Below, in pieces: positions 6,872 through 15,028 of a stretch of DNA of 32,601 bases. Position 1 is the first letter of the stretch; each line of letters begins with the position of its first letter. A program made the translations under genes and the position numbers. Under the pieces are notes generated by a model. The model saw nothing but the letters and a program-made list of their open reading frames with translations. It was not told where the DNA came from and searched no databases. Source of the DNA: CAZIAK01 sp964537035. GTDB lineage: Bacteria > Planctomycetota > B15-G4. The DNA is taken from assembly GCA_964537035.1 (NCBI GenBank), contig CAZIAK010000050.1, positions 1 to 32,601 on the forward strand, written 5' to 3'.

Positions 6872-8800
6872 TCAAGCGCCGGGCGCGAGGACCAGCACGG
6901 CCAGCGGGGGCAGGTCGAGCACGATGGAGCGCTCTCTCTCGTGGATCGCTACGGGCTCGATGGTTGCGGGGTTGTGCGTGGTGAGGTAGCCGCTGCCGCC
7001 GACGTCGCTGTGGTCGGTGTCGAGCAGGAAGCGGTACTCGCCGAGCCCAGCGTCGCTGCCGTGATCGGGCACGCCCACCCGGTACTGCTCTCGGGGGACC
7101 GGGGTCAGGTTCATCACCACCAGCAGGTGCTGATCTTCCCAGCGGCGCAGGTACGAGAACACCGAGCGCGCCCTGTCCTCGCAGAAGATCCACTCGAAGC
7201 CTGACTCGTCCGGGTCGCCGCGCCAGAGGCAGGGGTGCTCGCGGTAGAGGGCGTTGAGCTGGGTGAGCAGGTGCGAGAGCCCCTGGCGCATGGGGTCGTC
7301 TGCCAGGTGCCAGTCGAGGGAGCCGTCGTGGTCCCACTCGGCGAACGAGGCCAGCTCCGTGCCCATGAACAGCAGCTTCTTGCCGGGCCTGGTGAACTGG
7401 TAGGTCAGCAACGAGCGCAGATTGGCGAAGCGCTGCCAGTGGTCTCCATGCATCTTGTTCAGCAGGCTGCCCTTGCCGTGCACCACCTCGTCGTGGGAGA
7501 GGGGCATCAGGAACTGCTCGGTGTGTTCGTAGGCCATGGCGAAGGTGATCTTCTCGTTGTGGTGGCAACGGAAGACCGGGTCGACGGCGAAGTAGTCGAG
7601 GGTGTCGTGCATCCAGCCCAGGTTCCACTTGAGGTCGAAGCCCAGGCCGCCTTGATCGATGGGGGCCGTGACGCCGGGCCAGGTGGTCGACTCTTCGGCC
7701 ATCATCAGGCTGCCGGGGAAGCGCTCGTGGACGGTGCTGTTGATGCGCTTCAGCAGAGCGATGGCGTCCGTGTTTTCACTGCCACCCTCGGCGTTGGGCA
7801 GCCACTCACCGTCGGGACGGCTGTAGTTCAGGTGCAACATGGAGGCCACCGCGTCGACCCGCAGGCCGTCGATGTGATAGGCCTCGAACCAGTGCAGGGC
7901 CGAGCAGAGCAGCAGGTTGGCCACCTCGTGCCGCCCGTAGTTGAAGATGCTCGTGTCCCAGTCAGGGTGGTGACCACGGCGCGGGTCTTCGTGCTCGTAG
8001 AGGGCCGTGCCGTCAAAGCGATGGAGGCCGTGGTCATCCCGGGGGAAGTGGGCCGGCACCCAGTCGAGGATCACGCCCAGACCCGCCCCGTGAAACGTGT
8101 CGACGAGAAAGCGCAGGCCGTCGCCGTCGCCCCAGCGCGAAGTGGGGGCGAAGTAGCCCGTGACCTGGTAACCCCAGGAGCCGCCGAACGGGTGCTCCAT
8201 GAGCGGCATGAACTCGGCATGGGTGAAGCCCAGCTGGCGCACGCGCTCGGCCAGGGGCTTGGCGATCTGCCTGAACGAGAGCGACTTCTTGCCCAGGCGC
8301 AGCCAGGAGCCCAGGTGCACCTCGTAGATCGACAAGGGTGAGCGCACCGGGTGTCGGTGGGCCCGGGCGGCGAGCCAGTCGCCGTCGCCCCAGGTGTAGG
8401 TCGATGGCGCGACGACGATGGACGCGTGGCCCGGGGGCTGCTCGGTGAAGCGTCCGTAGGGGTCGGTCTTCTGCAGCAGCTCGCCGTCTGCCGTGCGGAT
8501 GGCGAACTTGTACAACGTGCCCGGGCCCATGCCGGGGACGAAGCCTTCGTGCACACCCGACGGACCCAAGGGGCGCAGGGGGTATTCTCCTGGCTGCCAG
8601 TGACAGAAGTCACCGACCACCGAGACGGCGGCGGCGCTGGGAGCCCACACGGCGAAGGCCGTGCCGCTGACCCCGTCGACCTCCCGTACGTGGGCGCCGA
8701 GCAGCTCGTGGACGCCCTGGTGGTTGCCTTCCGCGAACAGGTGCAGATCGACGTCGCTCAACGTGGGCGCGAAGCGGTGGGGATCGCTGACCACGGTCAT
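6872..8800 (-). CDS. glgB: 1,4-alpha-glucan branching enzyme GlgB
   Basis: A 642-residue cytoplasmic GH13 enzyme that cuts alpha-1,4-glucan and re-attaches the piece through an alpha-1,6 bond during glycogen synthesis. The N-terminal CBM48-type domain shows FAEGNHQGVHELLGAH and FAVWAPSAAAVSVVGDF (about 22-65). The catalytic barrel carries DGLRVDAV with nucleophile D316, MAEES with acid E369, and LSHDEVVHGK with D437. The C-terminal beta domain ends in LAVLVLAPGA. The length lies within the usual 630-730. The ATG overlaps the stop of the upstream glgX by four bases, so the debranching and branching enzymes are made together. No GlgA, GlgC or GlgP is in the window. Function is well supported. 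Confidence 0.96.
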   Translation of the reverse strand: MTVVSDPHRFAPTLSDVDLHLFAEGNHQGVHELLGAHVREVDGVSGTAFAVWAPSAAAVSVVGDFCHWQPGEYPLRPLGPSGVHEGFVPGMGPGTLYKFAIRTADGELLQKTDPYGRFTEQPPGHASIVVAPSTYTWGDGDWLAARAHRHPVRSPLSIYEVHLGSWLRLGKKSLSFRQIAKPLAERVRQLGFTHAEFMPLMEHPFGGSWGYQVTGYFAPTSRWGDGDGLRFLVDTFHGAGLGVILDWVPAHFPRDDHGLHRFDGTALYEHEDPRRGHHPDWDTSIFNYGRHEVANLLLCSALHWFEAYHIDGLRVDAVASMLHLNYSRPDGEWLPNAEGGSENTDAIALLKRINSTVHERFPGSLMMAEESTTWPGVTAPIDQGGLGFDLKWNLGWMHDTLDYFAVDPVFRCHHNEKITFAMAYEHTEQFLMPLSHDEVVHGKGSLLNKMHGDHWQRFANLRSLLTYQFTRPGKKLLFMGTELASFAEWDHDGSLDWHLADDPMRQGLSHLLTQLNALYREHPCLWRGDPDESGFEWIFCEDRARSVFSYLRRWEDQHLLVVMNLTPVPREQYRVGVPDHGSDAGLGEYRFLLDTDHSDVGGSGYLTTHNPATIEPVAIHERERSIVLDLPPLAVLVLAPGA

Positions 8801-10968
8801 GGGTTCGGTCCGTCGAGGCGCAGCAGCAACAGCGTGTGGGCGGGGAGCTCGACGTGCTCAGCCGGTGGGGCGACCTTGGCGCCGTGGCGTGCGGGCACGT
8901 CCGTGTCGACGAGGCGGGTCCAGCCCCGCTGACGGCCCCGCTCTGGCAGCTGAAAGGTGACCGAGGTGCTGTCGCCGTTGAGCAGCAGGACCAGGTCGGC
9001 CTCGGCGTGGGGATTCGCCTGGGCGCCTTGCTCGGCCCGCCATTCGTCGGTCTCGTCGTAGAAGGCGGTGTTGCCGTTGCTGTCCACCGCCGACCCCGCG
9101 AGCAACGCGCCCAGGACCAACCCGCTGCCGTCGTCCCAGTCTCCGTCGTTGAGCTCGGCGCCGTCCGCCCGCAGCCAGGTCAGGTCGCGGCCTCTCAGGG
9201 CGGGGATGTGCTCCCCGGTGAAGTGTTGCTTGCGGCGCAGCACCGGGTGCGCTCGGGCGACCGCAGACACGTGACGGACGAAGGCCAGAAAGTCGCTACC
9301 CTCGCTGTTCAGCCCCCAGTCGAGCTGGGCCAGATCGCCGGCTTGGCAGTAGCTGTTGTTGTTGCCTTGCTGCGAGTGTGACAGTTCGTCGCCGGACAAG
9401 ATCATGGGCACGCCCGCAGACACGAGCAGGGTGGCGATCATGTTGCGTCGCGCCCGCTCACGCAGGGTGAGGATGGAAGGGTCGTCCGTGGGGCCTTCGA
9501 CGCCCCAGTGGCAGGCCTTGTTGTCGTTCGAGCCGTCTCGGTTCTCTTCGCCGTTGGCCTCGTTGTGCTTGGACTCGTAGCTGACCAGGTCGGCCAGGGT
9601 GAAGCCATCATGGCAGGTGATGAAGTTGATGCTGCGCCGGGTGGCTCCAGCCACCAGGTCAGCGCTGCCCGAGAGGCGACTGGCGAGCGCCGACCGCTGA
9701 TCGTGGTCGCCTCGCCAGAACTGTCGCACCCGATCGCGGTAGCGGCCGTTCCATTCTGACCACTTCGAGGGCAGCCCCCCTTGGATGTGTCCGTCAGCGC
9801 GACAGTCCCAGGGCTCGGCGATGAGTTTGGTGCGCGCGAGCAGGGGGTCCTGGCTGACGATGTCGAAGAAGCGGCCGTCTGGAGGGCCCGCGCCTCGGGG
9901 CCTGCCCAGGGTGCCGGCGAGGTCGAAGCGAAACCCGTCGACATGCATGACCTCGACCCAGTGACGCAGGCTGTCCATGATCATGCGCAGCCCGGGGTTG
10001 CCCGAGGCGTCGACGCTGTTGCCGCAGCCCGTGACGTCGACCATCTGCGCCGGGTTGTCGGCGTCGTGGTGGTAGTAGCCGCCGCTGTCGAGTCCGCGCC
10101 ACGAGAGGGTCGGCCCCTGCAGGTCGGCCTCGCAGGTGTGGTTGTAGACCACGTCGAGGATCACCTCGATGCCCGCACCGTGCAGGGTCTTGACCATCTG
10201 TTGAAACTCGGCCACCGCCCGCCCGTCGTCGGCGCTGGCGAAGCGGGCATCGGGCGCGAAGAAGCCCAGGGTGTTGTAGCCCCAGGAGTTCTGCAGTCCT
10301 CGTTGCGCGAGCGCGTGTTCAGAGACCCGCGCGTGCACCGGGAGCAGCTCGACGGCAGTGACACCCAGAGAGTGCAGGTGGGCGAGGATGGGTTCAGAGC
10401 AGAGCCCGAGGTAGGTGCCACGGAGGTGGGGCGGCAGCTCGGGGTGCGCCGCGGTGAGGTGTCCCACGTGGCACTCGTAGATCAGGCTCTGGTGCCAGGG
10501 CTTGCAGGGCGCCTTGTCGCCTTGCCAGTCGAAGGCAGGGTCGATGACCAGGCTGCGGGGGACAAACGGCGCGCTGTCCCCAGGGTTGAGCGTGTCGAGC
10601 TCGCCGGGCACATGGCCGAAGACCGCGTCGTCCCAGCGCACCTCGCCAGACAGAGCCAAGGCGTGGGGATCGACCAGCAGCTTGTGTCGGTTGAAACGAT
10701 GACCCCGGGCTGGGTCCCAGGGGCCGTCGACCCGCAGACCGTAGGCGAGCCCCGGGCCGAAGCCGGGCAGGTAGCCGTGCCACACGTCCGCGCTCCGTTC
10801 GATGAGCAGCAGCTCGTGGGCGGGCGCCTCGTCGTGGCGATCGACGAAGAGGCAGACCGTGACCGATGTGGCGTCCGGGGCGTGCACGGCGAAGTTGATG
10901 CCCGCTCCATCCCAGCGAGCACCGAGAGGGGCAGGACGACCGGGGAGTGAGCGCACGGGTGAGGTCAT
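8797..10968 (-). CDS. glgX: Glycogen debranching enzyme GlgX (isoamylase type)
   Basis: A 723-residue cytoplasmic GH13 enzyme that hydrolyses alpha-1,6 branch points of glycogen or limit dextrin. An N-terminal CBM48-like domain (PLGARWDGAGINFAVHAP at 14-31) is followed by the catalytic barrel: LDVVYNHT (271-278), GFRFDLAG with nucleophile D349, LIAEPWD with acid E385, and TCHDGF with D454. HNEANGEENRDGSNDN is the GlgX/TreX loop. The length is near that of other GlgX/TreX proteins. It is the first gene of a leftward operon with glgB. The ATG at 10968 diverges from the methyltransferase across about 180 bases. It could be annotated as TreX; no trehalose synthesis genes are present here, so a glycogen role is favoured. 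Confidence 0.95.
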   Translation of the reverse strand: MTSPVRSLPGRPAPLGARWDGAGINFAVHAPDATSVTVCLFVDRHDEAPAHELLLIERSADVWHGYLPGFGPGLAYGLRVDGPWDPARGHRFNRHKLLVDPHALALSGEVRWDDAVFGHVPGELDTLNPGDSAPFVPRSLVIDPAFDWQGDKAPCKPWHQSLIYECHVGHLTAAHPELPPHLRGTYLGLCSEPILAHLHSLGVTAVELLPVHARVSEHALAQRGLQNSWGYNTLGFFAPDARFASADDGRAVAEFQQMVKTLHGAGIEVILDVVYNHTCEADLQGPTLSWRGLDSGGYYHHDADNPAQMVDVTGCGNSVDASGNPGLRMIMDSLRHWVEVMHVDGFRFDLAGTLGRPRGAGPPDGRFFDIVSQDPLLARTKLIAEPWDCRADGHIQGGLPSKWSEWNGRYRDRVRQFWRGDHDQRSALASRLSGSADLVAGATRRSINFITCHDGFTLADLVSYESKHNEANGEENRDGSNDNKACHWGVEGPTDDPSILTLRERARRNMIATLLVSAGVPMILSGDELSHSQQGNNNSYCQAGDLAQLDWGLNSEGSDFLAFVRHVSAVARAHPVLRRKQHFTGEHIPALRGRDLTWLRADGAELNDGDWDDGSGLVLGALLAGSAVDSNGNTAFYDETDEWRAEQGAQANPHAEADLVLLLNGDSTSVTFQLPERGRQRGWTRLVDTDVPARHGAKVAPPAEHVELPAHTLLLLRLDGPNP

Positions 10969-11147
10969 GGAGCGCCCAGGGTACCGCGCTGGCCCGGTGG
11001 ATGAAGAGCGCAGCCCGGAGCGATACCTGGCTTGAGAGGCAGCGAGGACTCTGGTGCCTTCGTGTGCCGACGCTGGGCGATGCCGGTCGACGCGCTAGGC
11101 GATGGATCGTTCGCCTCACGCCTCGCAGCTGGCATGCTGTGCCAGCC

Positions 11148-11900
11148 ATGGATCAGACCACACCCGCAGACAACGCCGCCTACCTGCGAGCGGCACTACT
11201 GGAGCGCTTGCTCGCAGCGTCGTCGGACCGCGTGCTTGCCGGGGCGCCCCCTCGGGTGCTCGACGTGGGCTGCGGAAAGGGCGATCTGCTGGCTGCCTTC
11301 CGGGCCGCAGGTCTGGCAGCTTGCGGCGTCGAGGCGTCGTTCGAACGTGCGGCGGTTGTGCGCGAGGCGGGCGACGCTGTCGCGGTCTCCAGCGCCGAGC
11401 AGCTGCCCTTCGCGGATGGCGCCGTCCCGTGGGTTGTCATGCGCCACGTCGCCCATCACCTGGCCAGCGCAGAGCGTGGTGTGCGCGAGCTCGCGCGGGT
11501 GGCATCTCGCGGCGTGGTGGTCGCCGAGCCCTGGCGTCCTCAAGAGCGTCCCGAGCAACGCACCGCCCTGGCCATCGACCTGTGGTGCAAGGGTCATCAC
11601 CGGCGTCAGGGCCACGAGCACCACCCGGATGTGCCGGCGGCGCAGTTGGTGGCCTGGCTGCGGGAGTCGGCGCTGTTCGGTGGGGGCGACACACGGGGCG
11701 ACGTCGAGGTCTCCCTGCACGAGGTCCTGCGCCCGGCGTGCATGCCCCGAGAGACCGTCGAGGCTGACTTGCGTGCTGCGGTGGCTGATCTCCCTCCGCA
11801 ACACCCCGAGGTGCAGCGTGTCTCTGAATGGCTGGCCCTGGCCGACAAGACAGGTGTTGGTGTTACAGGGACGGCGATCGTCGTGGCCAGGCTGCGCTGA
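11148..11900 (+). CDS. SAM-dependent methyltransferase, class I
   Basis: A 250-residue Rossmann-fold methyltransferase. SAM motif I is VLDVGCGKGDLLAAF (about 37-51), followed by GVEAS (acidic residue that would bind the ribose), AEQLPFADGAVPWVVMRHVAHHL (motif IV region) and RELARVASRGVVVAEPW. A His-rich stretch, CKGHHRRQGHEHHPD, lies in the second half and is unusual for a UbiE-type protein; it may bind metal or shape the substrate site. Substrate unknown. The ATG at 11148 is chosen because the upstream in-frame extension is arginine- and tryptophan-rich translation of the promoter region. It is monocistronic and ends at a clear intrinsic terminator. Confidence 0.85.
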   Translation: MDQTTPADNAAYLRAALLERLLAASSDRVLAGAPPRVLDVGCGKGDLLAAFRAAGLAACGVEASFERAAVVREAGDAVAVSSAEQLPFADGAVPWVVMRHVAHHLASAERGVRELARVASRGVVVAEPWRPQERPEQRTALAIDLWCKGHHRRQGHEHHPDVPAAQLVAWLRESALFGGGDTRGDVEVSLHEVLRPACMPRETVEADLRAAVADLPPQHPEVQRVSEWLALADKTGVGVTGTAIVVARLR

Positions 11901-11943
11901 CTCGGCGATCTTGGGAACCCTTGGTATCAGTGGCAACGTGAGT

Positions 11944-11970
11944 TCGGTTGGCGATGGGCCAGCCGATTTT
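11944..11970 (+). terminator. Intrinsic terminator after the methyltransferase
   Basis: The stem TCGGTTGG (11944-11951) pairs with CCAGCCGA (11959-11966), eight pairs with one G-T, around a 7-base loop and directly followed by TTTT (11967-11970). It lies 43 bases after the methyltransferase stop codon and is oriented for plus-strand transcription. Confidence 0.78.
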
Positions 11971-12215
11971 ACGACGCACAAGCTCTACAAGAATGGCCCT
12001 GGTAGCTGCACCTGCACATGCAACCTGGGTCCCGAGTCGCGTAGAGCAGTAACTTACGAGCTGACGCCCCCGCAGCGACCGCGCTTGTCTCTGCGTGGGC
12101 CGCCTCTGAGCGCGCGATGACCTACGCAACGGGAGAGAGCCGCTTTCGGTGCCATCGCGCGTTCCCACTGTCTGCACACGGCGTGGGACATCTCTTCCGG
12201 AGGGGGCATCCTTGC
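11971..12215. other. Non-coding stretch between terminator and zinc-ribbon gene
   Basis: This is the rest of the 315-base gap between the methyltransferase and the converging zinc-ribbon membrane gene. A plus-strand frame stays open to 12120, but its translation has no recognisable features and no ribosome site. No RNA gene, promoter or further convincing terminator was seen. Confidence 0.4.
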
Positions 12216-12722
12216 TCACCCACCCGGCACGTCGTCGTGCACTTCCCATGTCGCCAGATCGAACGTCCGGCACATGTCACCCGGCACAAACCCACGGTAC
12301 TGGGCCTTGCAGCGATAGCAGATCAGCACGCGCTTGATGAACAAGCGCAGCAGCAACACGTCGACCACGGTGAACACCACCAGCGCCGCCACCAGCCAGG
12401 GGATGGGCAGCCCTGAGAAGAACAGGATGGCGTAGGTCACCGCCACCACCAGCACGCCCAGCTTGTTGTTGAAGTCTTTCTGGATGCACAGCGTGTGATA
12501 GTCGCAGCGGGGGCAGCCGTCGAGCTTGCCGTCGGCGGCCACGTGTCCGGCGAAATCGAGGGGCTGGGGCGTGCCGCACTCGCCACAGGTCGCAGCGTTG
12601 GGCAGGGGGCTGCCCGGCGCACCGATGCGGCGCTCGGTCCAGGCGTGGCAGCGGGTGCACTGCACGGCGAACGACTGTTCGCTGTGGTCGCGCTCGGGGA
12701 CCTCTGCGCGGTGCTCGCTCAC
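12216..12722 (-). CDS. Zinc-ribbon protein with membrane hairpin
   Basis: A 168-residue membrane protein of unrecognised family. A first zinc ribbon is formed by C22/C25 and C46/C49 (CTRC...CGEC). A second CxxC pair, C70/C73 (CPRC), is followed by two membrane helices at about 88-103 and 107-128, and then a final CxxC pair, C135/C138 (CYRC). If C70/C73 and C135/C138 bind one metal, the zinc site closes over a membrane hairpin; both knuckles would lie on the same face, most simply the cytoplasm. The start is GTG 12722, which overlaps the stop of the upstream membrane gene (GTGA), so the two are coupled. Other in-frame sequence upstream is a shadow of that gene. Role unknown: metal sensing, redox or assembly are possible. 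Confidence 0.82.
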   Translation of the reverse strand: MSEHRAEVPERDHSEQSFAVQCTRCHAWTERRIGAPGSPLPNAATCGECGTPQPLDFAGHVAADGKLDGCPRCDYHTLCIQKDFNNKLGVLVVAVTYAILFFSGLPIPWLVAALVVFTVVDVLLLRLFIKRVLICYRCKAQYRGFVPGDMCRTFDLATWEVHDDVPGG

Positions 12723-13624
12723 ATCGGGATCCCGGTGGTGCCCTCGATCATCTTGCCCATCAGGTCGCCCATGAAGACCAGCACCATCATGGCGTAGAGG
12801 ATGCCCGTGGCGGGCTGGGTGCGCTCCATCCTCACCGTCACCCGGGCCATGCAGGCCAGCACGAAGGGGATGGCCAGACCCACGGGGATGCGCGAGCACA
12901 CGTTCACCAGATCGAGGATGCGATCGGGGTGGCGCTCGAACACGTCGACCATGCTGCGGTTGCCCGGCCCCAGAAAGCTGTCCCACATCAACCAGAGCAC
13001 GGTGGTGGAGAGGACCAGCTTGGCGCCGAAGATCCAGGGCAGGGGCGTGACCAGTCGGGCCAGATGCTTGATCTCGAGGCCCGCGGCCACCAGGTACCAG
13101 TGCCCGAGGCACATGCCCCAGGTGGCGAAGCCCAGCACGAGCGACGAGAGCAGGGCCGCGGCGATGGTCAGGGCCATGGCCGCGGAATGGCTGAGCCCTG
13201 CGCTGGCCGCCGCAGTGGGGGTGCCGTCGCCCGCGACCTGTCCTGCGACCTCGCCCACCACCTCGGGGGGCAGCTGGGCCAGGGCCCCGGCCACCACCGC
13301 GGTGCCTCCCGCCAGCAACGAGATCCACAGGGTCAGGGATTCGAGCTTGGGACGGTCCCAGCCGGCGAGCGAGCTGAAGGCCAGCATGCCCACGGTGGCC
13401 AGGGCCACCGAGAGCGCGGTGAGCTGGTCGAGTGGAGCGGCGCCGCCGTCGAACAGGGCCTCGCCGCAGATCGTCAGCGCCAGCCCGTACAGGGCCACCA
13501 GCACCCAGCCCCCGAACTTGAAGTACTTGGGCCCCAGGGCCTCCCGATCGGTGAGCGGAAACGTCGCCATGGACCCGAAGGCCATCTGCACCAGGAACAA
13601 CAACGACACCTGGACGAAGCTCAT
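12719..13624 (-). CDS. Multi-pass membrane protein (about 8 helices), unknown function
   Basis: A 301-residue inner-membrane protein. Hydrophobic segments fall at about 5-25, 35-58, 67-85, 95-115, 150-182, 197-217, 245-265 and 275-295. Conserved-looking polar elements inside or between helices are WGMCLGHWYLVAAGLEIKHL and LVFMGDLMGKMIEG; the His and Cys in the first could bind a cofactor, but that is speculation. It resembles the layout of a quinone- or haem-linked membrane subunit without a diagnostic motif. The ATG at 13624 lacks a strong ribosome site. It overlaps the zinc-ribbon gene downstream by four bases and follows the 51-residue protein gene, giving a three-gene membrane unit. Confidence 0.8.
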   Translation of the reverse strand: MSFVQVSLLFLVQMAFGSMATFPLTDREALGPKYFKFGGWVLVALYGLALTICGEALFDGGAAPLDQLTALSVALATVGMLAFSSLAGWDRPKLESLTLWISLLAGGTAVVAGALAQLPPEVVGEVAGQVAGDGTPTAAASAGLSHSAAMALTIAAALLSSLVLGFATWGMCLGHWYLVAAGLEIKHLARLVTPLPWIFGAKLVLSTTVLWLMWDSFLGPGNRSMVDVFERHPDRILDLVNVCSRIPVGLAIPFVLACMARVTVRMERTQPATGILYAMMVLVFMGDLMGKMIEGTTGIPM

Positions 13625-13792
13625 GGGGACGGGACTCTGCTGCGAGGGCGGGTTCTGCGGCGCTGGGCCAAGCCCCGCAGGCTACCCACAGCCCGCAGGC
13701 GTGGCCAGAGCCCGGTCAGACCCGCTGAGGGCCGTCGCCGCGGCTGCGAGCGTCTGCTGAGTTCGAAGGGGGCGTTCGCCGGGATCCCTGCC

Positions 13793-13948
13793 CTACTTGT
13801 CGAAGATGTTGCGGTCCTTGGGGACGTGCTTCTCTTCGATCTCCTCCATGTGCAGGTCAGGTGCACCAGGCTTGGCCAGCTTGCGCTTGTCCTTGGCTGG
13901 AGGGCTGACGGGCAGGCTCGGGCCTTTGATGGGCTGCTTGTCAGTCAT
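13793..13948 (-). CDS. 51-residue hydrophilic protein
   Basis: A short gene that length cut-offs would miss. It starts at ATG 13948 with GAGG seven to eight bases upstream and ends at TAG 13793-13795. The protein begins MTDKQPIKGPSLPVSPP, is rich in Lys and Pro, and ends in HVPKDRNIFDK, with an acidic patch MEEIEEK before the end. It has no membrane segment. It lies 168 bases upstream of the multi-pass membrane gene on the same strand, so it probably heads that unit. Small soluble tails of this kind sometimes accompany membrane complexes, but the function is unknown. Ribosome site and codon choice support it as real. Confidence 0.68.
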   Translation of the reverse strand: MTDKQPIKGPSLPVSPPAKDKRKLAKPGAPDLHMEEIEEKHVPKDRNIFDK

Positions 13949-14110
13949 TGGGAGTCCTCGATCTCGGGGCGGGGGCGGCCATCATCCCACGGGGCAGGTC
14001 CCCGAGTGTGAGATCTCTCTGCCGATCTCAGGGCTTGCGGCCAGCGGAGCGGGGCCCGGGTGAGCATGGGGCAGGCCGGTTCGAGGCGGCGGCCGGATGG
14101 CTTCGGGGTC

Positions 14111-14201
14111 GCCGAGATTCGGAGTCCTCTCCCGCCGAGCAGCGCTCCGGGGGCCTGCAACTGCGGCTCCGGGTGCTGCTCAGGGCACTCCGAATCTCGG
14201 C
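14111..14201. repeat. 15-bp inverted repeat with nested stem
   Basis: GCCGAGATTCGGAGT (14111-14125) and ACTCCGAATCTCGGC (14187-14201) are perfect inverted complements. Inside, GAGCAGC (14137-14143) pairs with GCTGCTC (14175-14181). The pieces could form a hairpin of about 91 bases. No T-run follows in either direction and no target duplication is obvious. It could be a miniature mobile element, a regulatory RNA structure or a paired binding site. Confidence 0.6.
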
Positions 14202-14367
14202 AGCGCCATCATGGGAGGCTCGGGTTGGTGAGAGAAGCACCGGGCTTGTAGCGCTGGCTGCCCTTTTTTCGTGGCGGCAAGGCTACATATCCATGACCGA
14301 GCATGGGTGGTGTGGGCAACCGAACATCTGTGGTGCCCGATCCAGATCTCAGGTCCAGAGGCCGTTT

Positions 14368-14382
14368 CAGGCCGAGGGCCTG
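14368..14382 (-). terminator. Short hairpin at the response regulator stop
   Basis: CAGGCC (14368-14373) and GGCCTG (14377-14382) form a 6-base-pair stem with a 3-base loop directly beyond the regulator stop codon (14384-14386). No T-run follows on the minus strand, so it is at best an mRNA end-stabilising hairpin. Confidence 0.3.
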
Positions 14383-14383
14383 C

Positions 14384-15028
14384 TCAGGCGGTGATCCCGT
14401 TCTCGATGGCGAAGCGGATGATCTGGGCCGTGTTCTTCAGCTGCAGCTTCTTCATCAGCCGCGCCCGGTAGGTCGACGCGGTCGACTCGGAGACCTTCAT
14501 GACCTCGGCAGCCTCTTGCAGCGAGTGGCCCTGGCCGAGATGGCCGAGCAGCTGAAACTCTCGCTGGCTGAGCCGGTCGGCGGTGGGCTCGGTCAGCTCG
14601 CCCTGTCCCAGCTGCTGGGAGAGCTGCTCGTCGAGCGCGCTGGAGACGTAGCGTCCGCCCTCGTGCACCACGCGAATGGCGCCCACCAGCTCGTGCAGGG
14701 CGCCGCTCTTGACCACGAAGCCCAGGGCGCCCGCTGCCATGGCCTTGTGGGCGTAGTGGATGTTCTCGTGGGTGGTCAGGAACAGCACCCGGGTCTGGGT
14801 GCCGTTCGCCGTGAGCTGGCTCATCACCGCGGGCCCGTCGAGATCGGGCATGGAGTAGTCGAGCACCAACACGTCGGGTTTGTGCTCTTCGACCCCGGCC
14901 AGGGTGGCGACGCCCCCGTCGGCCTGGCCCACGACGGTGATCCCGTCGGCGGCGGCGATGATGGTGGCCAGCCCTTCGCGCATCATCACGTGGTCGTCGG
15001 CAAGCAGCACTCGGATATCATTCACCAT
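14384..15028 (-). CDS. NarL/LuxR-type response regulator
   Basis: A 214-residue cytoplasmic DNA-binding regulator. The receiver domain (about 5-120) shows the acidic pair D11/D12, phosphoacceptor D57 in VLVLDYSMPDLDGP, the conserved Thr of FLTTHE and the Lys of GFVVKSG. The C-terminal LuxR-type helix-turn-helix (about 150-212) begins LSQREFQLLGHLGQGHS and contains VSESTASTYRARLMKKL. Phosphorylation by the adjacent sensor kinase should release DNA binding. Its ATG overlaps the sensor stop by seven bases, so kinase and regulator form a cognate pair. The target promoters are not visible here. Confidence 0.95.
   Translation of the reverse strand: MVNDIRVLLADDHVMMREGLATIIAAADGITVVGQADGGVATLAGVEEHKPDVLVLDYSMPDLDGPAVMSQLTANGTQTRVLFLTTHENIHYAHKAMAAGALGFVVKSGALHELVGAIRVVHEGGRYVSSALDEQLSQQLGQGELTEPTADRLSQREFQLLGHLGQGHSLQEAAEVMKVSESTASTYRARLMKKLQLKNTAQIIRFAIENGITA

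Larger units (their letters stand above)
13949..14383. other. 435-base intergenic region
   Basis: It lies between the start of the 51-residue gene and the end of the response regulator gene. It holds a 15-base perfect inverted repeat (listed separately), a short hairpin next to the regulator stop codon, and a run of six T at 14264-14269 on the plus strand. The promoter of the leftward membrane unit should lie near 13950-14050, but I cannot identify its elements. Short open frames here look unsupported. Confidence 0.45.

Noticed and set aside
7235..8341. Plus-strand open frame of 368 codons opposite glgB
   Set aside because: It is a shadow of glgB, whose catalytic motifs are intact on the other strand. 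The translation is Val/Gly/His-rich without recognisable features.
9781..10950. Plus-strand open frame of 389 codons opposite glgX
   Set aside because: It is the mirror of the intact glgX frame; no motif and no ribosome site.
11032..12120. Plus-strand open frame overlapping the methyltransferase and continuing beyond it
   Set aside because: It is out of frame with the methyltransferase motifs, Arg/Trp/Ser/Cys-rich, and runs through an intrinsic terminator at 11944-11970.
14264..14270. Run of six T as an intrinsic terminator on the plus strand
   Set aside because: The preceding stem is only about 4 bp, and no plus-strand gene ends near it.
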